Shown: positions 1 through 10,929, counted from the first letter of the stretch. The stretch is 64,000 nt of DNA from Icerya purchasi (GCA_039619475.1 CM077115.1:30641083-30705082), one strand, 5' to 3'. The notes: generated from the sequence alone by a model not told the origin. A program made the numbers and translations.

Positions 1-41
1 ACCAAAATCGGATATGAAAGCTTTTACAAATTGATAGCAGG

Positions 42-3000
42 TTAACGGATGGAATTTTTTTTAAAAAAAAGACGAGAGGAAGCAGCAGCAGCCCGAGCCA
101 AGGAATCAGCCGCTTCATTGCCAAATATGCCCGAGTGGCCAGGTACCCACAGCAGATCAATATTGACTGAATGGAGATACGAAAGATTGTGAATGAGTAA
201 ACGTATACGGAGGATAACAAGGTCACACGAATGATCAGGAAGGGGAAAGGATATGGCCTGAAGGGCGCTCAAAGAGTCAGAGATAATTAAAAATTTAGAG
301 GAAAATTGATCCGAGGAAATGAAAATAATAGAACGTAGCATAGTCGATAATTCGTTTATGAATATGGAACAGAAATAAGGAAGGCGAAAAGATTCTGAGA
401 GGTTAAAATCAGGAAAGATGAAGGAAGCGCCAACACCACTAGGCCCCCTCGAACCATCCGTGTAAATAGTAACATGAGAGGGAAATAGGGAATTGATAGT
501 GCTGTAGAATACCTGTTTAATTGCGGCCTGGGGGAGGTTTTTAGAAAATGGAGGAAGAATAAATATCCCTTAGGAAGATAACAGAGATCAGTGAAGTTAA
601 AGGAAAAATAGGGAAGATTATTGAAGGAGATAGTGTACAGCCAAAATGAACTAAGACGATGTGAAATAAATGCCAAAATAGGGGTTTTATTAGGAGTAAA
701 GCGCCAGCTATTATAAATCGAAAGGTAAGACTGAACAATTGTAGAGGATGCGAGAGGAAGACGTTTAACAAGGAAACGATAGCCTAAATAAGATCTACGA
801 ATGGATAGGGGTGACGAATTGGATTCAGCAAGAATAACAGGGGTTGGAGAGGATTTAAGAGCGCCAAGACAGAGACGAAGGCAAGAATTTTGAATTACAT
901 CCAGTTTGGAAAGATGTTTCTTGGACGCACTACCATAAATAAAAGAACAATAATCAAATTTGGAGCGTATAATAGATTTGTAAAGAGAAATAAAAATATA
1001 GGGATGATCGCCGATCTCTTTAGTTGGCGACAGGGCTTTCAGCAAGTTTAACCTTTTAATAGTGGAAGCAGAAAGATATTTGATGTGTTCAGAGAAGGAC
1101 AAACGACTATCAAGAAAGACACCGAGATAACAAAAGCAATTAACACGGGAAAGGAATACATTGTTTAAGGATAGGTTGACCAAAGCAGGGTTATAGGGAC
1201 GGAGGGTAAAAATAGTATAAGAAGACTTAGAGGGAGAAATTGAAAGATTAATTAAGGAGAGAGAATGTTCCAGCACAATGAGCGACGAACTGAGTGCTTC
1301 ATAGGCTGCTAAAACATCCTCAGACGAGGAAAACAGGAGAATGTCGTCCGCAAAGAATAAGGAATAGGAATTTAAAGGAAGAGAAGCTATACTGATAGTA
1401 TAGATGTTAAAAAGAGTAGGACTGAGGGAGGAACCCTGAGGAAGACCTCGGAAAACCTTTCTTGGAACGTCAAGAGATGAAGAGGTGAAATGGATAGAAC
1501 GATTCGTCATGAGATTGATAATAAGGGGAAAAAAAAACTGATTGGGATGGTAACTGCCGTCATTTTATCTCTTAGAGTGGGAAGATGAACATTATCAAAA
1601 GCGGAGGAAACATCAATAAAGGAAGCTAGGGTGAAATGTTTTTGGATAAAAGATTTGTATATGTGGGAAACGAAAAGACTAACACAATCAGAAGGCCAAT
1701 ACCAGGCCGAAAGCCGAACATATTAATAGGGAATATATTATTATGCTCTAGCCACCAAACAAGGCGCTTGTTGAGCATACCCTCAAATAGTTTTCTAATA
1801 CAGGATGCCAGGGAAATAGGACGTAGGGAAGAATTTTTCTTAGGAATGGGAATTACGATAAAAGAATTCCAGGAGGAAGGAGTTATACCCTTTGAAAGGA
1901 AGGAATTGAAAAGACTAAGAAGAAAACTGAGGGATTGTTCAGAAAGGTTTTTAAGGGCGAGATAGGGTATACCGTCAAGCCCTGGAGTAGGGCTGGGCGA
2001 TTTGGAGAGAACAGACTTTAATTCATTAAAACTGAAAGCAGAAGTTAGGAAGTGAGGAGGAGAATTTTCCGGAAAAGAAGAGTATAATTCATCAACAGAA
2101 GGAACATAAGCTGGAGCGACGGAATCAATAAAAGGAAAAAGGCTATCGTCGGGGATACTGAAGGTGGAAGGGCGAGAAGAGGATGGGAATTTGAAAGCTC
2201 TGGCCATTTTCCAAATCTGCGAAAGAGGAGTGGTTCTAGAGAACTTGGCACAGAAATTTTTCCAAGAGGACTTCTTCGTGGATTTCAATATAAACCTAGC
2301 TCTCGCATTTGCCCGTTTGTGAGCGAGAAAATTTTCAGTCGTAGGGTTACAACGGAAGGTTCTAAAGGTTTCGCGACTGATATTAAAGGCAGTGTCGCAT
2401 TCCTTGTTTCACCAAAGTGAAGATGCCTTACTGCGATGTACAGAGGATGACGTATGGCGGGGCGGAGAAGATAAAGAAAGAGCAGAAGTTAAGGAATATA
2501 AAAAGGAATTATAGAGAGGTACCGGATCGTGATCCGGTTGAAGGAGAGGGAGAGACGAGTCAACCAAGGAGCGAAATTGAGGCCAGCTAGTTTTGGAAAG
2601 ATTTCATCCTGAAGAATTGGTATAATTGGAATCAGAAGGAGGAGGAAAACTGACAGGAGTTATTAGGATAGGAACATGGTCACTGCCGAAAGAGCCCGTA
2701 AGGGTCTTCCAATTATAATTAAGACCAATAGACGAAGAAGAAAAGGTTAGGTCGAGGGAACTAGAAATGGAAGCATTCCTGTAGTATGTGGGGGAGAGAT
2801 TGTTGAGGAGAACTAAATTATCAGAGAAGATGGCATTCTCAAGGATGGAACCGTTGGGATTGTAGGATGCACAGCCCCATAAAGGAGAATGCGCATTCCA
2901 GTCACCACCGATGATAAAAGGATGCGGAATAGAATTAAAAAACGACAAGAAGGGGAAAAGACGAAGATCGAACCTAGGAGGAACATAGATAGAAACAATG

Positions 3001-3323
3001 CTAATAGGACGTACAGAGGGAGGCTGAATGGAGATGTGAACAATGTTAGGTAAATTGGGACAAGAAGGAAGATTAAGAGAGATATCATAAGAGCAGAATG
3101 GAATGTCATTTCTAATCAGGATTACAGAACCACCATAACAGTCATCGCGATCACATCTAACTACCCTGAAACCTCTAATATTGAAATTTATGTCCGACCG
3201 AAGCCACGTTTCGGAAAGGAGAGCAACATTGACATTATGTAGATCCAATAACCCCTCTAATGAGTTTTTATTGGCTTTTAGACTGCGGCAATTCCACTGT
3301 AGAATATTTAGCGCAGCCATCAT
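42..3323 (-). pseudogene. Family A ORF2: AP endonuclease, reverse transcriptase, RNase H (broken)
   Basis: ORF2 is the retrotransposition enzyme. From the ATG at 3320 it begins MAALNILQWNCRSL, the endonuclease N-terminus. LLSETWL, FIIGGDWNAHSPLWG and SDHVPILIT follow as later catalytic blocks of the APE-type nuclease (about 2650-3320). The frame decays between 2290 and 2600 and resumes at 2288 with the RT start (SPTPGLDGIPY). Another break lies near 1511-1630, then come GLPQGSSLSPTLFNIYT and the catalytic FFADD box. RNase H follows with LIISDSLSALQ and LWVPGHSGIFGNEAADSLA near 100-300. At least three frame breaks make it non-functional. Copies 2 and 3 confirm the domain order. Confidence 0.87.
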
Positions 3324-4006
3324 AATAAAACAGTAAAAGAATAAGGCATAAATGAAGTGGGGAGGAGCAGGGGAAAAGACCATAAGAGCAGACAATGAGG
3401 TGCATTTGTATAGAAGGAATTAAAATGAGTGAGAAACGGAGAAAAGAAAAATAAAAAACCGCAGTTGCAAAACAGGAGGAAGTAATTCGAGGCTGTTAAG
3501 TCGAAAGGAAAAACAAAGAGCATAGTGCAGAAGAAGATATAAAATAATTTTAGGATAAAAGAAAAAAGAGTAAGCAATATTCGTGCAGAACCGAAGCAGC
3601 CAGTGGAATGCAAGTTGTACTTCATATATAGGCGTGGTACATAGTCAGCGCTATACAACTCCGACAAATTCATCACAGTGCAGTTAAAACAGCAAAGGTG
3701 TGTACGGAGAGTGATAGGAATGGAACTCAGTTCAGAGATTGAGTGTATCAACTCAACATGAGCCCATTCCCGAAAAAAATGTGTATAGAATATACACCAA
3801 TGCCTGTTAGAGGTTGAAACCACTTCTACATAAGCATAAATGAAGATAATTATTACGATAAAATCGTTAACCAACTGGTTAAAATGCTTCGCACTGAATA
3901 TTGTAAAGAAGATTACACGAAAGGGAAAAAATGTAAAAGAAAGAAAGGAAGCAGGAGGCAGAAAGTAACATAATAAAGCAAATACAGCCTCGATATTTAT
4001 TTCCAT
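3320..4006 (-). CDS. Orphan 228-codon ORF between Gag and ORF2 of family A
   Basis: I do not recognise this product. The frame is open for 228 codons in the interval between ORF1 and ORF2. Its ATG (4006-4004) sits directly at the end of an A-tract, and its TGA stop (3322-3320) is embedded in ATGATGG, where the second ATG is the apparent ORF2 start. The predicted protein is rich in Phe, Leu, Tyr, Ser and Cys, has several hydrophobic stretches and shows no motif I know. It could be a chance opening through a pyrimidine-rich 5' leader of ORF2; the strand bias that gives TTT, CTT and TCT codons also removes stops. The stop/start overlap resembles the termination-reinitiation layout of some non-LTR elements, so I list it with low confidence as a gene. 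Confidence 0.3.
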   Translation of the reverse strand: MEINIEAVFALLCYFLPPASFLSFTFFPFRVIFFTIFSAKHFNQLVNDFIVIIIFIYAYVEVVSTSNRHWCIFYTHFFREWAHVELIHSISELSSIPITLRTHLCCFNCTVMNLSELYSADYVPRLYMKYNLHSTGCFGSARILLTLFSFILKLFYIFFCTMLFVFPFDLTASNYFLLFCNCGFLFFFSPFLTHFNSFYTNAPHCLLLWSFPLLLPTSFMPYSFTVLL

Positions 4007-4031
4007 TTTTTTTTTTTTTTTTTTTTTTTTT
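4006..4031 (-). repeat. 26-nt A-tract (minus strand) after the Gag stop
   Basis: An uninterrupted run of 26 T on the plus strand lies about 47 bp after the Gag stop codon. It looks like a poly(A) tail but sits in the middle of the element. It could be a slippage-expanded A-run or the tail of a separate ORF1-only insertion joined to an ORF2-containing copy. Confidence 0.8.
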
Positions 4032-4077
4032 GGATTAATTAATTAAATTTTTTTTCGTTCGGTATAGGAGGAGGGAA

Positions 4078-5770
4078 TTAATTAAAACGGATATTATTCG
4101 ACAGGAAACAAGAAAGGGAGTCAACAAAGGATGTAGAGGGAGCAATATTGTTTGAAGAGAGTAGTTCAATGATGGCTACCGAAATATCCTTAATTAAAGG
4201 CGAAGGGGTAGCGGAAGGGGAATTAGGAGTACATAAGGAGACGGGAATAGCAGGATTTGGGGGAAGGTGAGTATTTGAAGAGGAAGATGTGGTAAGAGCC
4301 CAACCATTAGAGGGGGTTGGGAGACGATTAGATGGGAGTGGGGGGAATTGAGGAGAAGAATTATGAAAAGGTTTGGAATTACGGGATTTATGAAAGGTGG
4401 GAGATTTGGGTCGGAAGTGAGAGGGAGCAGACCTCGGAGGAATGGAAGACGTATTAATGAAAGAAGTGGAAGATGAGGCACGGTCGGCATACGAAAATGC
4501 CTGAGAGACTAAATTGCTTTTTTTAAATTGAGAAGCCTCTTGAAATGTGATATTTTCAAATGCCTTAATTCGTTTGATTTCTTTTTGTTTGAGCCACTCG
4601 GGACAAGCACGATCATTGGCACTGTGGGCGCCTTTGCAATTACGGCAAGTAGAAGGAAGCTGTAGACTGCTGCATTCCGAGACTGAATGCCTGGAAGAAC
4701 AGTGGGAGCAGATGGTATAGGAACCACGGCAGTGCTTCGCGATGTGTCCAAAAAGGAAGCATTTAGAGCACTGCGTAGGTAGACGAACGCTGGGAGAAAC
4801 CAGGAATCGAATTTTAAATATCGAAACGTGTTCTGGGAGAGAAGTTTTATGAAATTTGATTTCAACAGAACCAGTCGGAACTTTTTTACCTTCAGAAAAA
4901 CGATGTATACGACGGATAGAGGCGATAGGAATAGTAGAATGGATTCCTTCCAAGATTTCATCTTCAGCAAAAGGATGGATGAATACCGGAAATAATGCCC
5001 ATTTTGAATAACACAGAGTTTGGAATGTACGCTTTGATATTATGCGACGCAAAAAAATTAGGATGAGACAGAAAGGAATTAGCGGAGGAGACGGAGGGAA
5101 ACTTGACCGAGACACGACCCCTACCTTGAGGGACAATGCTCGTGGGGGAAGAGAAAAAGGAATTGATCAGCCTGGCAATTGCTAAAGGATGAAGGTTGCC
5201 TAGATTTTTATCCGAGGAACAACTTTCGACGTGAACGGTGAAAGGTCCTGGATGATCGGCCGAGAACAATAAAGTATCTTTACTATCATTATAATTATTT
5301 GTACTATTACTGTTATTATTAGTGCTACTGTTATCGTTATTGCTACTATTATTATAACTGCTGTTATTATTAACATTACTATTATCATTATCATTATTAT
5401 TATTGTCATTACTAATATTAATATTATTATTATTATTGGTGGTGGTGGGGGTGGTAATGATGTTATTGTTGTTATTATTATTGTTGTTATTATTATTATT
5501 ATTATTAATATTTTTACTTTTATCGATAATAAAATTCTCGACAGCTGTATTAGCACTGTTGTTAGAATTATTTGAAGTGGCGAGATTAGGTGAATCGGGT
5601 TGAGATAGCCGCAGATCCTTGCTTGGCAAAATCGCGGACGGCGAGAGAGGGCCAGAAGGTTTGCGCTTACCGACAGCGTCAACCTCCATCAAGTTTATCG
5701 ATACATTCGGTTTCGCTTTTAAATCTTTGGAGGAGGCCGCCGGGCGGCCCCCACTAGACGAGCTCATCAA
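4078..5770 (-). pseudogene. Family A ORF1: asparagine-rich Gag with three zinc knuckles, frameshifted
   Basis: ORF1 encodes a nucleic-acid-binding Gag. It starts at an ATG at 5770 with an MSSSSGG-type N-terminus. About residues 85-170 form an Asn/Ser/Asp-rich tract encoded by ATT-type triplets on the plus strand. The downstream part has three zinc knuckles: CSKCFLFGHIAKHC (CX2CX4HX4C), CSHCSSRHSVSEC (CX2CX3HX4C) and CRNCKGAHSANDRAC (CX2CX3HX6C). This is the classic triple arrangement of I/Jockey-type Gag proteins and is followed by a basic, Ser/Pro-rich tail. The two halves are in different frames. The break coincides with a 4-bp tandem duplication (GGATGGATG at 4973-4981, plus strand), and the two frames encode matching sequence up to that point. 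The stop at 4078 precedes the A-tract at 4006-4031. Confidence 0.85.
5281..5516. repeat. Imperfect trinucleotide (ATT/AAT) microsatellite inside Gag
   Basis: About 235 bp of interrupted TTA/ATT/GTT triplets. Read on the minus strand in the Gag frame they give long Asn runs with Ser, Asp, Thr and Ile interruptions. The triplet frame is kept throughout, so the tract is coding in the ancestral element. Confidence 0.85.
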
Positions 5771-6044
5771 TCAACTGACTTGAAAAAGAGAGAGGAAAAT
5801 AAAAACAAAAAAAAAAAACAAAAAACAGCGAAATGAATTTAAAGCAGCGAAAGGCAAACTGAAATATTAAAATGTAAACTAAGTAAAAGTTAAATGCGAC
5901 AGCGAAGAAACCGAAATTATTTATCTAAATAGAAAACAATGAAGCGATCTCATCGGTCTGCCGAAACAACTGATTACCGAGCTGATAACAGGAACGCGAA
6001 CGCACACGAGATAACGATTCACATATATTGCGTATTTTGACCTG

Positions 6045-7120
6045 CTACATCTCTTTTGTGCTTACCTGCAGACCGATTTTATTACAGTATTTTTACCATT
6101 CTATCTTTTTAATTTCCTTGATGCCTTTTTTCGTAACAGCTTGTTTTTATGTTTTATATAATTCTGCATTGAAAGCTCCCTGTTAAATCTTCGCAGAGCA
6201 GCTCTTCTCAACGCGATAAGTCTATTGCACTTTTCGTTCCATAATAATTGGTGGTATTCTTTATTTTTTGTTAACTTTCAATTTTTATCGTAAATGGCGC
6301 GGTATTTTATAATGTTTTGTATCGTCGCCTAAAAGCTACTATATAATTCATTACGAGATGTAGCAGTGATTTCATCCCTGCAAAAACTTTTTAATCTATC
6401 ATTTATTAATATTTTCTATTTTTCCCAATCTATGCTTTTCATTTGTTTCTCTTAGAATTTAACATCTTCATTTTGATAATTACTGGTTAGGGGTCACTTC
6501 CAATAGGTTCCAATAAGACTTCATAATCCAACATAGTGGCGAGATTAGCAGATGACAATACTAAATCGAAGTTATTGTTTTCTCTACCACACCTCCTATG
6601 TGTGCCAGTTGATCTGTATTGATGACATATAATTGTTTTTTATTTACAAACTCATCCAGGTACATTCCTTCCGTATTTATTCTACTACATCCCCATGCTG
6701 TATGTAAAACATTTAGGTCCCCAGTTACTATAAATGGCTTTTTCATATATAGGGAATCGCTTTCCAATCTCCTGGGGGGCAATATACTAACAATAGATCC
6801 ATCTGCATCATATTAGCAATTACAAACATTCTTAAATACTTCACTTTATTCTCTAATTGCCTTATACTGATTGAATCTTGAATATAATTAATGGAATTAG
6901 GTACGAATAAAATTAGCTCTCCTCTTCTACCATTCCTCCTATCAAATCGGATTAACTTGTATGATCGCATTTTAAAGCCTTGAGCTTTTTGTAACCAAGA
7001 TTTGTACAATCCACATATTCCTTTGTTGTATTTTTTAAGTGCATTACTTAGTTCTATCTAATTCGGGTATATGCCCCTGTAATTCCATAACATTACATTA
7101 CTATTTTCCATATTTTATAA
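6045..7120 (-). pseudogene. Endonuclease end of another non-LTR ORF2
   Basis: On the minus strand from about 7112 a frame starts with MENSNVMLWNYRGIYPN, a typical endonuclease opening with a stop just after it. It continues with KSWLQKAQGFKMRSY and a GRRGELILFV strand (6743-7009). A frame change leads to PFIVTGDLNVLHTAWG (6561-6782), the nuclease metal-binding block. Degenerate linker sequence between nuclease and RT continues to about 6050. No RT core is present, because family A copy 1 begins there. The order suggests copy 1 inserted into, or recombined with, this older element. The clade is not determined. Confidence 0.7.
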
Positions 7121-7648
7121 TGATGTTGTTTAGCTGATAATCAATTATTTATATCTTTTACATATATCGTCGTCGTCTATCTCACTCGATTTCGAGTATG
7201 AGTTACCTTCTAATTTGGAGGAGAATTAGAGGATAGATAGCTGCACAATAGATAAGCACTTAAGCAGGAGTGCAGTCTAGCTTCCGTGCTGCCGACAACG
7301 TGAGAAAGGTACCAATGGCGAGGTGAACCAAGACGACTGGCTTTTACTCACGTTGATGCGATTGTTCGCCGGCTAAATATCTCTATGAGACGCTAGCGCA
7401 CTCGTACGACTACGTTCTGAACTGACTATAGTCGCTTGATTTATCGATATACAAATGCAGTGTCCAACATATATATATATATATATTAATTACAATGTAA
7501 TTCTTTGGCCGGCCCCATTAAAAAAAATGTCCCAATTGTATGTAACGTTTATTATATTTTAATTTTTACCGACTTCGAAAAAGAAGGAGGTTATACTTTC
7601 GTCGCATATATATTTTTTTTTTTTGTTTGTTCACATATAACTCATATT
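7121..7648. other. No gene seen; probable 5' leader of the preceding element plus AT repeats
   Basis: The more GC-rich part (about 7165-7430) has no open frame and may be the 5' UTR of the endonuclease relic. A short (TA)n run lies at about 7470-7486, and T-runs occur near 7610. Confidence 0.5.
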
Positions 7649-7650
7649 TA

Positions 7651-8972
7651 TACACCCTGTCAAGAAAGTATCGGGAATTGTTAAATAAAACGAACAATTT
7701 TTAATTTTCATCCAAATTTATTTTGTCACCTTCAAAATAACATCTATTCGAAGCGATGCACATATGCCAACGCTTTTTCCACTCGGCAAAGCACTTCTGA
7801 TAGGCGGTTTCCGGGATGGCCTTTAGCTCTCGCGTCGCATTCGTCTTGATGTCATCAATCGATTCGAAGCGCATTCCCCGTAGCGGAAATTTGAGTTTTG
7901 AGAATAGGAAGAAGTCGCAGGGTGCTAAATCTGGTGAATACGGCGGTTGTTCGATGATATTTACCGAGTGTTTGGCCAAAAACTCATTCACAATTATGGC
8001 TTTGTGAGACGGCGCATTATCGTGATGGAGAATCCAAGAATTGTCGACCCACAAATCGTTACGTTTACGACGGATAGCCTCTCTCAAACGTCTCAAAACA
8101 CTTAAGTAAAACTCTTTGGTGACTGTCTGTCCGGCTGGCACATATTCATAGTGTACCACGCCTCGAATATCGAAGAAAACAATCAACATGATCTTCACTT
8201 TCGATCGGCTTTGGCGAGGTTTTTTCGGCTTTGGCGCGCCAATTGGCCGCCATTCGGACGATTGCTGGTTCGTAAGCGTGTCGTACTCGTACACCCATGT
8301 CTCGTCACCAGTAATTATCTTTTCCAAGAAGGTAGGATCCAAATTGGCTCGATCCAGCATGTCTGCAGCTACCTGTTCTCGGTACTTTTTTTGAAAGAAA
8401 TTCAGGTCTTTCGGAACAAGCCGAGCCGCAACGCGTTGCATACCCAATTTTTCGTGCACAATCGTACGTACGCTCTCGTGTGACATGCCCAATCCATGAG
8501 CCATCTCTCTCAAGCTCACATGACAATTTTCAGCAACGATTTCCTTGATTTTATCGACGTTATCATCGGTCACACTCGTTGAAGGCCGTCCAGAGCGAGG
8601 CATGTCTTCGACCGTCTCCCGACCATCCTTGAACGCTCTGTACCACTCGTAAACCCGCGTTTTTGATAAAGCAGATTCACCAAAAGCCTTCTGTAACATT
8701 TTCAGTGTATCGGCACAAGAAATTTCGTTCGAAACACAGAATTTAACACAAGTACGTTGTTCAATATTTTCACTCATTGTAAAACTTCGACAAAACACTT
8801 CAAGGTCGACTGATTTTAACAGCTGCTGTAAACACACTGGTTGACAGATCGCGCTAAAAATAGGCATCATAATACAAAACAGTTGTACCAACCTGGAAAA
8901 AAAAATTATCTGCCTAGCTATTACCCGGGAGATTTAAATTGACAATTCCCGATACTTTCTTGACAGGGTGTA
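7651..8972 (-). mobile_element. mariner transposon with near-perfect 29-30 bp terminal repeats
   Basis: A 1.32-kb element bounded by inverted repeats. The left end reads ACACCCTGTCAAGAAAGTAT from 7652, and the right end (to 8971) is its exact complement over about 29 bases. TA dinucleotides flank both ends, as expected for Tc1/mariner target duplication. One transposase ORF occupies most of the interior. Perfect repeats and an open transposase point to a recent insertion. Confidence 0.92.
7701..8777 (-). CDS. mariner DD34D transposase, apparently intact
   Basis: This is a cut-and-paste transposase that binds the terminal repeats and inserts at TA. I choose the ATG at 8777 (MSENIEQRTCVKF), giving 358 codons including the stop region, close to the usual mariner length of about 345-355. 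The open frame extends 38 codons further upstream but that part does not look like transposase. Visible features are two N-terminal helix-turn-helix regions (GESALSKTRVYEWYRAFKDG, then SLREMAHGLGMSHESVR), the linker LVPKDLN in place of the usual WVPHEL, and catalytic Asp residues in GDETW, HHDNAPSH and YSPDLAPCDFFLF. The last two Asp are separated by 34 residues. No frameshift or stop is seen. Confidence 0.93.
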   Translation of the reverse strand: MSENIEQRTCVKFCVSNEISCADTLKMLQKAFGESALSKTRVYEWYRAFKDGRETVEDMPRSGRPSTSVTDDNVDKIKEIVAENCHVSLREMAHGLGMSHESVRTIVHEKLGMQRVAARLVPKDLNFFQKKYREQVAADMLDRANLDPTFLEKIITGDETWVYEYDTLTNQQSSEWRPIGAPKPKKPRQSRSKVKIMLIVFFDIRGVVHYEYVPAGQTVTKEFYLSVLRRLREAIRRKRNDLWVDNSWILHHDNAPSHKAIIVNEFLAKHSVNIIEQPPYSPDLAPCDFFLFSKLKFPLRGMRFESIDDIKTNATRELKAIPETAYQKCFAEWKKRWHMCIASNRCYFEGDKINLDEN

Positions 8973-9029
8973 TACACCGATTTTACTAATTCTTTGTCCG
9001 TAATTCAAGTAGTATATAAAAGGGAGACC

Positions 9030-9330
9030 TGGGGCGTCTGCTAATCTAAACGCCAAAATTAACCTCAATTCCTTTTCCAGAGCCCAAAATTAACCCTAAT
9101 TCCCGTTCTGGAGCCCGAAAGTAACCCACGTTTTTCCTAGTTTCATCAATTTTTCCTGATTCCTCCAGTTTCCCTAGTAGTTCCACTAATCCAAACCCCA
9201 AAACCTTGTCCAGAGATCAAAAAATAACTCAAGTATTTTACCAGGGGCCCCAAACTAACCCCAGTTTATGTCCAGATGCTCAAAATTACCCCAAGTTTCA
9301 TCAGTTCCCCTGTCCCATTCTCCATACTCC
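9030..9330. repeat. Degenerate minisatellite, about 31-33 bp period
   Basis: The pattern CCAAAATTAACCCTAATTCC followed by a (T/C)CCAGAGC block recurs, first near 9050-9115 in nearly tandem form, then more diverged near 9180-9310. No ORF is present. It is distinct in base composition (C/T-rich on the plus strand) from the flanking AT-rich DNA. Confidence 0.6.
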
Positions 9331-9339
9331 TAAATGTTA

Positions 9340-10929
9340 GAAGCTTTAGACAACTGTGATAAATATTTTTATCCAAACATTCACTACTCATTACACTTAC
9401 TTGCTACACTTTCAGTTTCTATGGCTGAAAAAGTCTTTCTCAGTTTTAAAAAGTATTAAAAGTTACCTCAGAATTCAGTGGAGAATGATCAACAGGGTTG
9501 ACTATTACACCAATTCGTTATCCAATTTTATTACTGTAAAAAAAATTCATACAATGGCTAGAAGTAGAAAGAGAAGATTGCTTTTATGAATTTAAAAGTT
9601 TTTGTATAAATTTTAAAATTTTAAATAATAAATACTTTTTGATTTATTTGTATTTTATATTTATTCAGATATATATGATATTTTTTTTTTTTTTTTTTAA
9701 TCAGTCTACATATTTTTCAGAAAAATGTTCTATATTACTATGTTTTATATTACAACTTAGTATATTAAAATATATACACCTAAAGCCAACTGTGTTTTTA
9801 TTTTTCTCACTTCTCTACTTGATCCTAACAATGAGAATTATTTACAATATTTTTATTATTTTTTTAACTCATCAATAAGCAAATTCAAAAATAATTTAAA
9901 AATTATGGTAGTTCAAACTCAGTGTCCTTACTACTTACTTACACATAATATACAATCTTGATTAAAATGTATTTTCAAATTTAAATTCAAATACTACTAT
10001 GATAATCATAGTAAAACAAATTTAAACAAATATAAAAATATATAAAATTTAAAATAATTCAAATGTAATATTTGAGTATCGGATTTTCGAGAGACAATTG
10101 TTTCACCATTATCTATATTGCTCAATTGTCTTAGAATTTATCATAATTTATAAAGAATATATATGTTCTAAATTTGTTGTTTATAACAGCTCCCGTTTTT
10201 GACTATCTTCCCTTTTTAATAATCTGCTTATTTAATATAATATTACTATATCAAAAATTTGAAATTTGTTTGAAAAAATTAACTAATTTTTAAAATTTGT
10301 AATTGAAAAGTAACATAAAATATGTTGTTTTAACATATATGTGGTTCATTGGACCCCCGTAAAAATCAATTGCAATTTAATGAATGAATCTTTCAAATTT
10401 TTTGAAGCATTCCTTAATTTTCTGATAAGAATTCTTCTACAATAAACATAAGGAAAATTTCTCTATTTGATTAAATAACATGATACGGAGAGGTTGGATG
10501 ATCCCATGTACATCCACAAGCAAAACAGAACAATATGAAATAAAAGACATATCTCTAAAATTATCCTGTATTAAGCTCATATTTTTACTAATAATTTCAT
10601 ATGGAAAACTTGAGTTGACCCCTCCACCCCCTGCTAACCGCTCTACTGTCCTGAACTTAAGATCTAGTAATGGCAGGGAAAACTAATTAAAAATAAATAA
10701 TCAATAATCACAAGAAGTATAGAAATCATTTAGCCTATGTTTCATCCTTTGTTCAAAAATGTTTTAAAAAAAGTGTTTCCCATATTTTCTTTAATACAAA
10801 TATTTTAGAACTTCTCTCTTTGTTACATCATATATTTTTCTGAAATATTTGGGTTGAATAATAGGAATTACTAAAAATATATTTAATTGTAAAAAAAAGA
10901 ACAGCAAATGTGTCTAACACAAACATTAC
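9340..10929. other. AT-rich stretch with no supported gene
   Basis: Only short chance ORFs and homopolymer runs are seen. If the prenylcysteine-oxidase-like gene is complete, its later exons should lie here or further left on the minus strand, but I could not recognise any. Confidence 0.6.

Larger units (their letters stand above)
1..6020 (-). mobile_element. Family A non-LTR retrotransposon, copy 1 (3' end beyond window)
   Basis: This is an almost full-length minus-strand LINE-type element. From high to low coordinates it holds a short 5' leader (about 5771-6020), ORF1/Gag, an A-tract, a 687-bp interval and ORF2 with endonuclease, reverse transcriptase and RNase H. An RNase H after the RT fits the I/Jockey superfamily; I cannot fix the clade. 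Two further copies (13194-16800 minus, 17691-18721 plus) show the family is repetitive. ORF1 and ORF2 are frameshifted, so this copy is dead. The 5' boundary is approximate: near 5990-6045 the sequence passes into a different non-LTR fragment. The 3' UTR and poly(A) lie left of position 1. Confidence 0.85.

Noticed and set aside
9639..9878. 79-codon hydrophobic plus-strand ORF
   Set aside because: Its hydrophobicity comes from T-runs in AT-rich DNA; no start context or similarity.
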